From positions 1-64,000 of the forward strand of contig CAJFTU010000052.1 of NCBI GenBank assembly GCA_904420065.1: a stretch of DNA of 64,000 nt, read 5' to 3'. This document shows, piece after piece, positions 1 to 8,486 of this stretch (the first letter of the stretch is position 1; each line of letters starts with the position of its first letter). The notes below the pieces were generated by a model that searched no databases, was not told the DNA's origin, and saw nothing but the letters and a program-made list of their open reading frames with translations. Source of the DNA: an uncultured Emergencia sp. GTDB taxonomy: Bacteria > Bacillota > Clostridia > Peptostreptococcales > Anaerovoracaceae. The position numbers and the translations under genes are program-made.

Positions 1-1
1 T

Positions 2-76
2 ATGCGACCTTTAGGCTGGAAGTCTCCACAGACGGTTTTGGATGAATTTGTGAAGCACGGTGTAACATATGTTTGA
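2..76 (+). mobile_element. Possible 3' end of a DDE transposase (partial at window edge)
   Basis: A reading frame open from the window edge gives about 24 residues and then TGA. It contains an LGWKSP-like motif followed by a short hydrophobic/acidic tail, which resembles the last residues of IS3- or IS30-type integrase-core transposases. Only the tail is visible, so neither the family nor its intactness can be judged. It may equally be a chance frame. No inverted repeat can be assigned. Confidence 0.3.
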
Positions 77-115
77 CAAACCAACAGAGGATTTTCAGAT
101 AAAGTGGTAAATCTA

Positions 116-143
116 TTGCTTTTTTTCGGAAAGATGATAAAAT
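116..143 (+). promoter_or_regulatory. Candidate sigma-A promoter for the DUF4230 gene
   Basis: TTGCTT at 116-121 and TAAAAT at 138-143 are separated by 16 bases, about 35 bases before the start codon of the downstream gene. Both boxes are near consensus (4/6 and 5/6). Confidence 0.5.
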
Positions 144-178
144 GAAATGAATCAGTTTTTGTCGAAAAAGGGGAAAAA

Positions 179-763
179 ATGAAAAAAGTAAAACGAACCG
201 CTCTGTTTGCAGGCCTTGCTGTAATTCTCTGCCTGATCTTTTTTCTCATCGGAAGGTCTTCCGGCGGAGAGGGCAACACGGAGATGTCGGCGGTGGTCCT
301 CGAAAACCGTCTCACGGAGATCAGCGAACTGGCTACCATCACTTATTCTTACACCAATATGGCCGAATTCGAAAACAGCAGGGACTTTTACGGTGTAAAG
401 CTGCCGTTTACAACCAAGAGTTTCATCATTACATACGACGGTGAGATCAATGCGGGTGTGGACCTGTCCAAAGCAGAAGTTTCTGTCCGGGGAACCCGGG
501 TAAACATTACCCTTCCCGAAGCGGAAATTCTCTCCCATCAGATCGATGAGGACAGCATCGAAGTCTTCGATGAAACGACCAGCATTTTTAATCCGCTGAA
601 GGTGGAAGATTATCAGGCCTTCAATAAAGACCAAAAGAAAAAAATGGAGGAAAAGGCCGAGAGCAAGGGTCTGCTGACTGAAGCAAAGGCGAAAGCGATC
701 AGCAGCATAACAGAAATGCTCTCTCAGATTCTGAGCGACGAGTACACATTGAACATAGAATAG
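179..763 (+). CDS. DUF4230-type membrane-anchored protein
   Basis: The 194-residue protein has a short basic N-terminus, one hydrophobic segment at about residues 8-24 (signal anchor), and an extracytoplasmic domain with the layout of the DUF4230 family: an early ELATITYSYTN-like strand, a conserved ITYDGEINAGVDLSKAEV-type core and a charged helical C-terminus. The function of DUF4230 proteins is unknown to me. The ATG follows a purine-rich AAAGGGG site at good spacing. The gene stands alone between a candidate promoter and a strong terminator, so it is probably monocistronic. Confidence 0.75.
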   Translation: MKKVKRTALFAGLAVILCLIFFLIGRSSGGEGNTEMSAVVLENRLTEISELATITYSYTNMAEFENSRDFYGVKLPFTTKSFIITYDGEINAGVDLSKAEVSVRGTRVNITLPEAEILSHQIDEDSIEVFDETTSIFNPLKVEDYQAFNKDQKKKMEEKAESKGLLTEAKAKAISSITEMLSQILSDEYTLNIE

Positions 764-767
764 CCGC

Positions 768-799
768 AAAGAGTCCCGCAGCAAACCGGGACTCTTTTT
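768..799 (+). terminator. Intrinsic terminator after DUF4230 gene
   Basis: The arms AAAGAGTCCCG and CGGGACTCTTT flank a short loop and run into T residues, starting four bases after the stop codon. Confidence 0.85.
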
Positions 800-846
800 C
801 ATTGGCAAAACGACACGCGACAGTGCCATAAGCCTGCGCGCAGAAG

Positions 847-930
847 AAAAAGGAACCGCGCCTGAATCGATCCGAAAGTCAGCATAAAATCCCTGACAAT
901 GGGAAGTCGGTTCATCGTCGGTTCCTTTTT
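847..930 (-). terminator. Terminator-like long hairpin after the ABC transporter operon
   Basis: AAAAAGGAACC and GGTTCCTTTTT are perfect inverted arms about 60 bases apart. Read on the minus strand they lie just past the transporter stop codon and end in a T-run. A second small dyad (CGGAAG/CTTCCG, about 952-967) sits between the stop codon and this hairpin. Confidence 0.55.
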
Positions 931-968
931 CAGAGGGGGTTAGTAAAGTTTTCGGAAGCTTCTTCCGA

Positions 969-2546
969 TTATATCAAACCTACGGACTCCAGGTATTCTC
1001 TGGCTACATCTCTCGGTTCCATGCCTTCTTCGTCCACCTTGTAGTTGAGCTCCTGCATGACCTCGTTGGTCAGGTAACTGCTCAGCTTGTTGATGCTGTT
1101 TTCCAGCTCCGGATATTTGGTCAGCGTTTCCTCGTTGATCATCGGCACCGCATAATACGGAGGGAAGTAGCCCAAATTATCCTCGAGTATGGTCAGATCG
1201 TACTTCTTCAGCAGTCCGTCCGTCGCAAAAGCATTGACTATATCTACCTCGCCGTTTTCAAGAGCGGTGAAGCGCGGTGAGCCGTCGATACCCACAGCAT
1301 CCTTAAATTCGATATCATACGTGGTCTCCAGTCCGGGCAGTCCGTCATCCGGTCGGTTGAGAAATTCCAACGTCGCTCCAAGAGTCAGTTCAGAATCACA
1401 CTTCTGAAGGTCTTCCATTGTTTCCAGCCCATACTTCTCTGCGGTTTCCTTGCTGACTGCCAGCGTATAGGTGTTGTTGAATCCGGCCTGTTCGAGGATG
1501 ACGATATTGTCATTTTCGTACATTTCCTCTACACACTCGTTGTATACCGCTTCCATGTCCGGTTTGGCCTCATGTTTAAGCACGTCTACATAAATTGTTC
1601 CGGTGTAGTCCACATACATATCGATCTCGCCTTTTTTCATCGCCTCGTAGCAGACCTGTGTTCCGCCTAAGTTTTCCTGGCGGACTACAGTAATATCTGT
1701 ATCATGTTCGATGATATCCGCGTACATATTGCAGAGAATCAACTGTTCGGTGAAATCCTTACTGCCGATGGTGATCGTCTTTTCTTCCTGATTCATACTG
1801 CCGATCACGCTGTTGCCGACAAGTACGACAACGAGAATTCCTGCCACGGCAAGAACAATCTTTTCTCTCCGTCTCTTTCTCTTCAACTCCTCCTTGGACT
1901 TGCTGAAATGCTTCTGCAGACTGATAGGGGTTACCAGCTTTTCCACAAGACCCATCAGAAAATCTACCAGAAGGGCGAGGATACATGCCGGAATCGCTCC
2001 CGCAAGAATCTGCAGGTTATTTACCGTACGGATTCCGGAGAATACCAGATATCCCAAACCACCGGCGCCGATAAAGGCGGCCATCGTCATCAGTCCTACG
2101 GCGGTTACCGCCGAAATTCGTATACCTGCCATGATTACCGGCAGAGCCATCGGCAGTTTTACCTTGTACAGCACCTGCCACTTAGTCAATCCGATGCCCT
2201 TGGCCGCTTCCACCAACTCCGGATCTATGCCGGCGATACCGGTATATGTGTTTTTAATAATCGGAAGAAGGGAGTAAATGATAACCATGACGACTGCGGG
2301 CAGCGTACCGATTCCAAGAAGCGGTATTGCAAGTCCCAGAAGGGCCATGCTTGGAATGGCCTGCACCACATTGGCAGCGCCGATAATCGGTTTATCCAGC
2401 TTTCTTACATAGCTGATCAGTATTCCAAGGGGAACGCCGATGACTATAGCAAAACCTACAGCAATTGCCGTCATCTCAATGTGTTCGAGAAGAAGATCCA
2501 CAATCTGTGAGGCGTGCTCTTTCATATAATTAAACAGTGCTATCAT
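969..2546 (-). CDS. Fused permease/substrate-binding protein of an osmoprotectant-type ABC transporter
   Basis: The 525-residue protein joins a transmembrane permease (residues ~1-215, with the EAAxGIGL-like ATPase-contact loop EAAKGIGLTKWQ) to a periplasmic-type binding domain (~250-525, starting TITIGSKDFTEQ). This fused architecture is known for glycine betaine/carnitine/choline importers of the OpuC/BilE type and also for EgtU-type ergothioneine importers. Which ligand applies cannot be settled by eye. The start codon overlaps the stop of the ATPase gene (ATGA), so the two are translationally coupled. The binding domain is tethered by the permease and has no lipobox. Confidence 0.85.
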   Translation of the reverse strand: MIALFNYMKEHASQIVDLLLEHIEMTAIAVGFAIVIGVPLGILISYVRKLDKPIIGAANVVQAIPSMALLGLAIPLLGIGTLPAVVMVIIYSLLPIIKNTYTGIAGIDPELVEAAKGIGLTKWQVLYKVKLPMALPVIMAGIRISAVTAVGLMTMAAFIGAGGLGYLVFSGIRTVNNLQILAGAIPACILALLVDFLMGLVEKLVTPISLQKHFSKSKEELKRKRRREKIVLAVAGILVVVLVGNSVIGSMNQEEKTITIGSKDFTEQLILCNMYADIIEHDTDITVVRQENLGGTQVCYEAMKKGEIDMYVDYTGTIYVDVLKHEAKPDMEAVYNECVEEMYENDNIVILEQAGFNNTYTLAVSKETAEKYGLETMEDLQKCDSELTLGATLEFLNRPDDGLPGLETTYDIEFKDAVGIDGSPRFTALENGEVDIVNAFATDGLLKKYDLTILEDNLGYFPPYYAVPMINEETLTKYPELENSINKLSSYLTNEVMQELNYKVDEEGMEPRDVAREYLESVGLI

Positions 2547-3685
2547 TTGCCGTTCCCTCCTTCTGAACTGTCATTGGTCAGGAACTGCTTGCTCAGTGTG
2601 GATACCAGATTACTGTTGGTCAGAAGGCCTACCAGCTTTTCATCCCGGTCCAATACAGGAATGTTGTTTACTTCGCTCTCTTCAATCATTTTCAGTACGT
2701 CCACAATGTTATCTCCGACATGAGATACATAAGAAACCGGATGCATCATCTCTTCTGCCGGGATCAGAGGATTCTCTGCTTTAAACAGGTCCTTCCTCCC
2801 CACAATGCCACGGAGGCACTCATCTTCATCCACAACAAGAAGAGTATCGATATGATGATCCCTCATCCTCTTGATGCACCGATTGCGAATCATATCGCCT
2901 TTGCAGGTGATTGGATGATGAATCATGAAATCCTCCACCCGGATGTATTCCGGTGAATCCCATATCCTGTTGGTTCCTACAAAATTGGCGACAAAGTCGT
3001 CGGCCGGCTTCTTCAAAATCATCTCCGGCGTATCGTACTGCAGAATATGGCCGTCTTTCATGATGCAGATTTTATCCGCGATTTTGATCGCCTCATCCAT
3101 ATCGTGGGTTACGAAAACCATGGTTTTTCCGATCTTAGCCTGTAACTCCAGAAGTTCATCCTGCAGACTGCTGCGGGTAATCGGATCGAGCGCTGAAAAA
3201 GGCTCGTCGAGCAAAACAATTTCCGGGTCGTTGGCAAGAGCGCGAATTACGCCGATTCTCTGCCGCTGTCCGCCGGAAAGTTCAGTAGGATATCGATCCA
3301 AAAATTCATCCGGGTCCAGATCTACCATCTCCATCAGACGAATGGTATTTTTTACGATCTGATCCGGGTCCTTTTTCTCCAGACGTTCAATAATCTCAAT
3401 ATTCTCTCTCACGGTCATATGCGGAAAGAGACCGCCCTGCTGAATGACGTATCCCATGTTTCTGCGGAGCTGCACCTTGTCCATCTCTTCGATATCTTTA
3501 CCGTCGATGTAGATCTTTCCGCTGCTGGTCGGAATCAGCCTGTTGATCATCTTCAAAGTCGTTGTCTTACCGCATCCGCTTGGACCGATCAGCACCGTCA
3601 GTTCTCTGTCGTTTATATCCATCGTTATATCCGATAAAACAACATTACCTTTAAAGTCTTTAGTAACATTGCGTAATTGAATCAC
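2543..3685 (-). CDS. opuCA: Osmoprotectant-type ABC transporter ATPase with CBS domains
   Basis: This is an ATP-binding subunit with Walker A GPSGCGKTT, signature LSGGQRQR and Walker B EIVLLDEPFSALD, followed by a C-terminal pair of CBS domains (~residues 245-375) as in OpuCA/ProV. In OpuC-type systems the CBS pair is linked to ionic-strength or nucleotide sensing. I chose a GTG start at 3685 rather than the in-frame ATG at 3691. The GGGGG ribosome site lies one base from the ATG but seven from the GTG, and the shorter protein begins like family members (IQLRNVTKDF). A consensus promoter lies about 27 bases upstream. Confidence 0.85.
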   Translation of the reverse strand: MIQLRNVTKDFKGNVVLSDITMDINDRELTVLIGPSGCGKTTTLKMINRLIPTSSGKIYIDGKDIEEMDKVQLRRNMGYVIQQGGLFPHMTVRENIEIIERLEKKDPDQIVKNTIRLMEMVDLDPDEFLDRYPTELSGGQRQRIGVIRALANDPEIVLLDEPFSALDPITRSSLQDELLELQAKIGKTMVFVTHDMDEAIKIADKICIMKDGHILQYDTPEMILKKPADDFVANFVGTNRIWDSPEYIRVEDFMIHHPITCKGDMIRNRCIKRMRDHHIDTLLVVDEDECLRGIVGRKDLFKAENPLIPAEEMMHPVSYVSHVGDNIVDVLKMIEESEVNNIPVLDRDEKLVGLLTNSNLVSTLSKQFLTNDSSEGGNGK

Positions 3686-3724
3686 ACGCATACCCCCAAT
3701 CTGTACTATTTTTACTATACTGCA

Positions 3725-3753
3725 ATTATACCGAGAATTCAGAATTCTGTCAA
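3725..3753 (-). promoter_or_regulatory. Consensus sigma-A promoter for the ABC transporter operon
   Basis: On the minus strand TTGACA (3748-3753) and TATAAT (3725-3730) are spaced by exactly 17 bases, a perfect match to the vegetative consensus. The spacer is a GAATTC-T-GAATTC direct repeat that could serve as a binding site. The predicted leader is about 30 bases, too short for a riboswitch. Confidence 0.85.
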
Positions 3754-4090
3754 ATGGTGTGATAATTTATTGCGAAAAATTACGTTTCTGTGCGAAACGC
3801 TTTTTCTTTCCGCAACGGCTTCTGAAAATTGTCTGTTTTTAACAAGTTAAAATAAAAACCGATTTAAAGATATTTGGGCGCTTGCCCTGCAGACTGATCC
3901 TGCCAGTCACTGCAGCGCCTTTAAAAGATATGGAACCGTCCCATGAGGCAACGCTGTCCTCACAGTAATGACGGCACTAAAGAATAAAAAGGAACCCTAC
4001 ACGCATTCTCCGTCTCCTAAAATTCCCCTAACATATTTATTATATCTAAAATTCCAACTTCTGTCAAATTTTACGTATTCAGAGAGTTTT
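3754..4090. other. Intergenic stretch with two hairpins, no gene seen
   Basis: No coding frame is supported here. Two compact hairpins are visible: 3877-3919 (GGCGC/GCGCC outer stem enclosing CTGCAG/CTGCAG) and 3936-3974 (CCGTC/GACGG outer, TGAGG/CCTCA inner). The hexamer GGAACC recurs at 3932 and 3991. These lie upstream of the transporter promoter and beyond the terminator of the neighbouring gene, so they are not part of either predicted transcript. Confidence 0.4.
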
Positions 4091-4102
4091 ACCTGAAAAG
4101 AC

Positions 4103-4143
4103 TAAGTCCCGCAGTCAGCTCTACTGCGCTGCCTGCGGGACTT
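4103..4143 (-). terminator. Intrinsic terminator after the 151-residue hypothetical gene
   Basis: AAGTCCCGCAG and CTGCGGGACTT form an 11-base stem just past the stop codon. It closes the ArsB/NhaD-hypothetical transcript. Confidence 0.75.
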
Positions 4144-4150
4144 TCTTCCG

Positions 4151-4606
4151 TTATCTCAAAAGCGGCGTATTTTCCGTCGCATCTTCGATCAACTGATGAA
4201 GTTTACTCATCTCTTCCTCAATCTGCTCCAGTTTCTCCCGGGGCACATTGTGCGTCATAAAGAGATTCTCAATGTCCTTATTAAACGTAGTCACGTAACT
4301 TGCCAGCTCGATAAACTTGTTAAAGTTGGTGCTGTTGTACGCCGACTGAAATTTTTGGAGATCCAGCTTGATGATATCGACCACCTGCTGCTCGTTGTAA
4401 ATCTTTCCGATCATCATCGGATACGGACTGATCCTCTGCAGGTAAATTTCTTCTTCCTTTACCTCATACATATAGGTCAGCCGAACTTCTTCTCCGATAA
4501 CAAATTTGGCGATATTGATATGAGCCGGCGAAGTCTTTATAGAGACCGCTCCCGCCTGTCTGAGCATTACGTTTATCATATCGTCAGACACTTTACTTCT
4601 TATCAT
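4151..4606 (-). CDS. Conserved hypothetical protein
   Basis: I do not recognise a family for this 151-residue soluble protein. It begins MIRSKVSDDMIN, has a central beta-rich part (residues ~25-75) with a PYPMMIGKI segment, and a helical, acidic C-terminus (~80-145) that could form a coiled coil. It has no membrane segment or signal peptide. It starts 19 bases after the upstream ArsB/NhaD permease gene and ends at a terminator, so it is probably co-transcribed with the permease and may be a soluble accessory factor. That role is inference only. Confidence 0.6.
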   Translation of the reverse strand: MIRSKVSDDMINVMLRQAGAVSIKTSPAHINIAKFVIGEEVRLTYMYEVKEEEIYLQRISPYPMMIGKIYNEQQVVDIIKLDLQKFQSAYNSTNFNKFIELASYVTTFNKDIENLFMTHNVPREKLEQIEEEMSKLHQLIEDATENTPLLR

Positions 4607-4625
4607 TTTCGTTTCACTCCCTCGA

Positions 4626-5897
4626 TTATGCGTATCTGATCAACAGATAGACCATAGATATAACGATCGTCATCAGCATGATCGGAAATCCTACTTTTGT
4701 ATAAGTCTTGAATGTAATCGGATAACCGTGCTTATTGCTGATACCCGAAAGAACCACATTCGCGGACGCGCCGATCAGCGTACCATTGCCGCCCAGGCAT
4801 GCTCCCAACGAGATAGCCCACCAGAGAGGCGTAATGTCGACGCCATTTTCTCCCAGCTCGAGAACCAGCGGAATCAGCGTTGCTACAAACGGAATATTGT
4901 CCAGAACCGATGAAAGCAGAGCCGACGCCCACAGCAGAATCAGCATGGTCATCACTTCGTGTCCCTCTGTTGCATTGAGCACTACCTGTGCCAGCTGACC
5001 GATAACTCCGGTTTCATCCAAACCTCCAACTACCACAAAAAGGAAGATGAAGAACAGGATTGTCGACCACTCTACCTCACTGACAATGTATTCCACATTC
5101 TGTTTTCCGATTACCAGCATAATTGCCGCTGCCGCCAGGGCAACTGTAGCCGATTCAAAACCGATCTGGCTGTGGAAGATAAAACCAAAAACGACAAGAA
5201 TCATTACAACAATGCTCTTATAAAGCAGCGAACGGTCTTCGATGGCCTTTTCCTCGTCCAGATCCATAACCGACTGGATCGCTTCCGCATCAGAAGACAT
5301 CTTTCTGCCGTAAATGAAACGCATTACTACAACCATGGCGATCATAATGATCACAACGACCACACCTGTATTGGCGACAAAATCCATAAAGTCCAGTCCG
5401 GCCGCGCTTCCGATCATGATGTTCGGCGGATCGCCGATCAGGGTTGCCGTACCGCCGATATTTGCCGCGAAGATCTGCGTCAGCAGGAAAGGCACCGGAT
5501 TGACCTTCAGGATCCGCGCTATGGTAATCGTCATCGGACCAACCAGAAGAACCGTAGTCACATTATCCAGGAAAGCAGACAGAATCGCCGTAGTCAGCAT
5601 GAAGAGAACCATGATCTTCCACGGATCCCCATGAGCGATTTTCGCTGCTTTGATGGAGACATACTCAAAGACTCCGGAATTCTTTACGATGGCCACAAAG
5701 ACCATCATGCCCACTAAAACGCCGATCGTATTGAAATCGATATAGCTTACCGCTTTATCTACAGTAAGCACATGCGTCATCAGCAGCAGGACTGCGCCTA
5801 CCAGGGCTGCAGCCGTCCGGTGAACTTTTTCTGTCATTATCGCAATGATAACTAATAGAAATACAATGATAGCTATAATTTCTGCCACTTCTATCAC
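4626..5897 (-). CDS. ArsB/NhaD-family ion permease
   Basis: The 423-residue integral membrane protein has about 11 hydrophobic segments and the signature GGTATLIGDPPNIMIG loop, with a second related ACLGGNGTLIGASAN loop in the C-terminal half, reflecting the inverted-repeat fold of the ion transporter superfamily. Members carry Na+/H+ antiport, arsenite efflux or dicarboxylate transport, and the substrate cannot be assigned. No arsenic genes are nearby. The two neighbours upstream (Na/phosphate cotransporter, fluoride channel) make an ion-homeostasis context plausible. Confidence 0.8.
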   Translation of the reverse strand: MIEVAEIIAIIVFLLVIIAIMTEKVHRTAAALVGAVLLLMTHVLTVDKAVSYIDFNTIGVLVGMMVFVAIVKNSGVFEYVSIKAAKIAHGDPWKIMVLFMLTTAILSAFLDNVTTVLLVGPMTITIARILKVNPVPFLLTQIFAANIGGTATLIGDPPNIMIGSAAGLDFMDFVANTGVVVVIIMIAMVVVMRFIYGRKMSSDAEAIQSVMDLDEEKAIEDRSLLYKSIVVMILVVFGFIFHSQIGFESATVALAAAAIMLVIGKQNVEYIVSEVEWSTILFFIFLFVVVGGLDETGVIGQLAQVVLNATEGHEVMTMLILLWASALLSSVLDNIPFVATLIPLVLELGENGVDITPLWWAISLGACLGGNGTLIGASANVVLSGISNKHGYPITFKTYTKVGFPIMLMTIVISMVYLLIRYA

Positions 5898-6013
5898 CCC
5901 TCCGATATTTTTTTACTATATTTTATCCAGACGATATTCTATCACGTTATCGGCTGGATACAATAGCCTTTTTGATATTCAGAATATTTGTTTTAAGCAA
6001 TCCATAGTATTCA

Positions 6014-7645
6014 TTAAATTCCGTTGTACTCTTCAGCGATATTCATCGCGTGATCGCCGATCCGTTCAAAGTCTGTGACCATTTCAGAAAACAATATGCC
6101 CACGTCAGCAGAGCACACGCCCTTACGCATCCTGTCAAGCTGGTTCTCCCGCAGACTTTCGCTCATATCGTCTATCCGCTGTTCATTCATCGCCGTAGTT
6201 TTGAGCAGCTCAGCGCCGTCCTTTTCATAAGCGTCTTCCAGTTCTTTCAGCGCGTCAAGAGACAGCTGACGCATGTCCTTTATCTCCTGTACCGCCGACT
6301 TGGACAGCTCTCCGTCGGTTTTCTCCAACGCTTTAGCGTATTCAGCGATATTCATCGCGTGATCGCCGATCCGCTCCAAATTACCAACTATGCGATAGTA
6401 GGAACTGATTTTTCGCGAATCCTTTTCCGGCATTTCCATCACCACTACCTTAGCGATGTACTTGGAAATTTCTGCGTTGAGATAATCGATATACTCCTCC
6501 CGGTTGTAGATATTCTCAAACTCGTCGCTCTTTCCCTTCAGCACACTGTCGAAAGCGGCCTTCACATTTTCTTCTACCAAACCGTACATACGGCAGATCT
6601 CGTTGTTCAGCTGCCCGATGGTCACGGAAATCTGTCCGACCTGGTGAGTCTTCCTGCCGTCGACAGGCTGCAGATAGATCAACTTGTGCTCCATCGCCTC
6701 ATCCTCATCATTGCCCGGAAGAAGTCTGATCGCCGCTTTGGCCATCAGGTTGCCGAACGGAAGCAAACAGAGCGTGGTTACGACATTAAAGGTCGTATGT
6801 ACATTGGCGATCTGTGCAACCGTATCGCCAGGAGTCAGGCTCTCCATCAGGGAGACAAACGGTGTAGCCATACAGATGCAGGTAAAGAGAACCGTACCGA
6901 TAATATTGAACATCAGATGAATGATCGTCGAACGTTTTGCGTTGATTCTCGTCCCGATAGCGGCCAAAATAGCCGTGATACAGGTTCCGATATTCTGACC
7001 GAAAAGCACATATACAGCCTGCGGCAGGCCGATAAGTCCACTCGCCGCAAGAGCCTGCAAGATACCCACCGATGCAGAAGAAGACTGAATCAAAGCTGTA
7101 AAAACAGCTCCCGCCAAAATGCCGATAAACGGGTTATCGAAATTGGTAATCAGCTTGATAAAAGCTTCTGAATCCTTGAGCGGCGTCATCGCACTGCTCA
7201 TCATGTCCATTCCGATAAATAAAACGCCCAGACCTGCAATGATGTTTCCGATATGCTGAGGCTTTTCGCTCTTTAAAAACACCATCATCACTACGCCGAT
7301 AAAGGCAATAAGCGGAGCAATTGCCCCCACATCCAGAGCAATCAACTGACCGGTAATTGTGGTTCCGATGTTTGCGCCCATGATCACCCACACTGCCTGA
7401 TTCAAAGTCATCAAACCGGCAGATACAAAACCTACAACCATGACGGTTGTCGCAGAAGACGACTGGATCACAGCCGTAATGCCTGCGCCTACAAGAACAC
7501 CTTTGAAGCGATTCGAAGTCAGCCTCTCCAAAATCGTCTTCATCTTGTTCCCCGCTGCCGCTTCCAGGCCGCTGCTCATCATCTGCATACCGTACAGAAA
7601 CAGAGCCAGTCCGCCCAGAAGCATCAGAAAGTCACTTGTCTGCAT
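6014..7645 (-). CDS. Na/phosphate cotransporter family protein with PhoU domain
   Basis: The 543-residue protein has an N-terminal membrane domain with two QSSSA motifs (QSSSATTVMVVG and QSSSASVGIL), the hallmark of the NaPi-II/YjbB family, and the paired GANIGTT/GQNIGTC loops. The last ~200 residues form a cytoplasmic PhoU-like helical domain in which ERIGDHAMNIAE occurs twice. Such proteins move inorganic phosphate with sodium across the membrane, and the PhoU part is thought to regulate them. The gene appears monocistronic, with a candidate terminator of the upstream crcB transcript about 40 bases before its start. Confidence 0.85.
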   Translation of the reverse strand: MQTSDFLMLLGGLALFLYGMQMMSSGLEAAAGNKMKTILERLTSNRFKGVLVGAGITAVIQSSSATTVMVVGFVSAGLMTLNQAVWVIMGANIGTTITGQLIALDVGAIAPLIAFIGVVMMVFLKSEKPQHIGNIIAGLGVLFIGMDMMSSAMTPLKDSEAFIKLITNFDNPFIGILAGAVFTALIQSSSASVGILQALAASGLIGLPQAVYVLFGQNIGTCITAILAAIGTRINAKRSTIIHLMFNIIGTVLFTCICMATPFVSLMESLTPGDTVAQIANVHTTFNVVTTLCLLPFGNLMAKAAIRLLPGNDEDEAMEHKLIYLQPVDGRKTHQVGQISVTIGQLNNEICRMYGLVEENVKAAFDSVLKGKSDEFENIYNREEYIDYLNAEISKYIAKVVVMEMPEKDSRKISSYYRIVGNLERIGDHAMNIAEYAKALEKTDGELSKSAVQEIKDMRQLSLDALKELEDAYEKDGAELLKTTAMNEQRIDDMSESLRENQLDRMRKGVCSADVGILFSEMVTDFERIGDHAMNIAEEYNGI

Positions 7646-7684
7646 TATTTCTTCTCCTCTTTTTCTCTTAAGCTATCTTTCTCT

Positions 7685-7714
7685 CCAAAAAAAGAAAACC
7701 CCACTTTGCGAGGT
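7685..7714 (-). terminator. Candidate terminator between crcB and the phosphate transporter
   Basis: On the minus strand a short ACCTC/GGGGT stem is followed by a run of T residues. The stem is only five base pairs, so this is a weak call. Confidence 0.4.
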
Positions 7715-7854
7715 ACTTAAAGTCCTGCGCTTTATGCAAGCGGTTGGAAATTTCGTAAATTCGACAGAAACTTCCAGATTTTCTCCTAGCCGACAGATAT
7801 TCTAACACTAAAATCTTTTTTTGGCTATCAAACTTTAGCATTATTTTCTATTTT

Positions 7855-8235
7855 TCAGGAAGAAAATTTTCCTGCGGTCCACTGCCCCAAAAAAACTCCG
7901 AGTACGCACAGTCCCACGCTCAGAAGTGCGTAGCTGAACGCAGGAAGCCATCTGCCCTCTTGAACCATGACCGCCGTTTCCTGAGAAAAAGTCGAAAATG
8001 TAGTAAATCCGCCACAGATACCGATCCGCAGGAACAATGTCAACTGTTCATTGACAACGACACCGCTTTGGGTCCATTTTAAAATCATACCGATAAAAAT
8101 CGCTCCGACTACATTTACAAGGAGAGTCTGCAGTGGAAGCGCACCTTGTCTGAGAACCGGACTCAAACCGATCAGATAGCGGAAAACCGAACCGATAAAC
8201 CCGCCGATACCTACTGACAGACAATTAAAAAACAT
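7855..8235 (-). CDS. crcB: Fluoride channel CrcB/Fluc
   Basis: The 126-residue protein has four hydrophobic segments and the family pattern GIGGFIGSVFRY near the N-terminus, VNVVGAIFIG, and GGFTTFSTFSQE in the third segment. Fluc proteins form dual-topology dimers that export fluoride passively. A single copy implies a homodimer. I start it at the ATG at 8235, preceded by GGAGAGAGGGG, rather than at an in-frame codon 11 residues earlier that lacks a ribosome site. No fluoride riboswitch pattern is visible upstream. Confidence 0.9.
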   Translation of the reverse strand: MFFNCLSVGIGGFIGSVFRYLIGLSPVLRQGALPLQTLLVNVVGAIFIGMILKWTQSGVVVNEQLTLFLRIGICGGFTTFSTFSQETAVMVQEGRWLPAFSYALLSVGLCVLGVFLGQWTAGKFSS

Positions 8236-8280
8236 ATCCCCTCTCTCCTTTTCTCTCAAAAATTGCATACGCCATTGATG

Positions 8281-8309
8281 ATCATATCACAGGATTTTCC
8301 CCTTTACAA
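8281..8309 (-). promoter_or_regulatory. Candidate promoter for crcB
   Basis: On the minus strand TTGTAA (8304-8309) and TATGAT (8281-8286) are 17 bases apart, about 45 bases before the chosen crcB start. Confidence 0.45.
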
Positions 8310-8375
8310 CCCGTTCTTGACGCATTCTCCTCACCAATGGGAGGAATACTGATCCGCCGCTTTCTTTTTCTTCTA

Positions 8376-8404
8376 TTGCGTTATTCGGCCAAATAGACTA
8401 AAAT
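8376..8404 (+). promoter_or_regulatory. Candidate promoter for the TPR gene
   Basis: TTGCGT (8376-8381) and TAAAAT (8399-8404) are spaced by 17 bases, about 80 bases before the start codon. Confidence 0.4.
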
Positions 8405-8486
8405 AACAGATACCTTCAGTATACACGGCACATCATTTTCCTGTGCGCTGAAGGCCGCCTATTAATATTTACAAAGGAGAACGGCA

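Noticed and set aside
3690-4010. Riboswitch (cyclic-di-AMP, glycine or ykkC type) before the ABC transporter
   Set aside because: The consensus promoter is only about 30 bases from the start codon, so the hairpins lie outside the transcript, and no riboswitch consensus was matched.
8240-8480. Fluoride riboswitch upstream of crcB
   Set aside because: The conserved fluoride-motif core was not found on the minus strand between the crcB start and the divergent gene.
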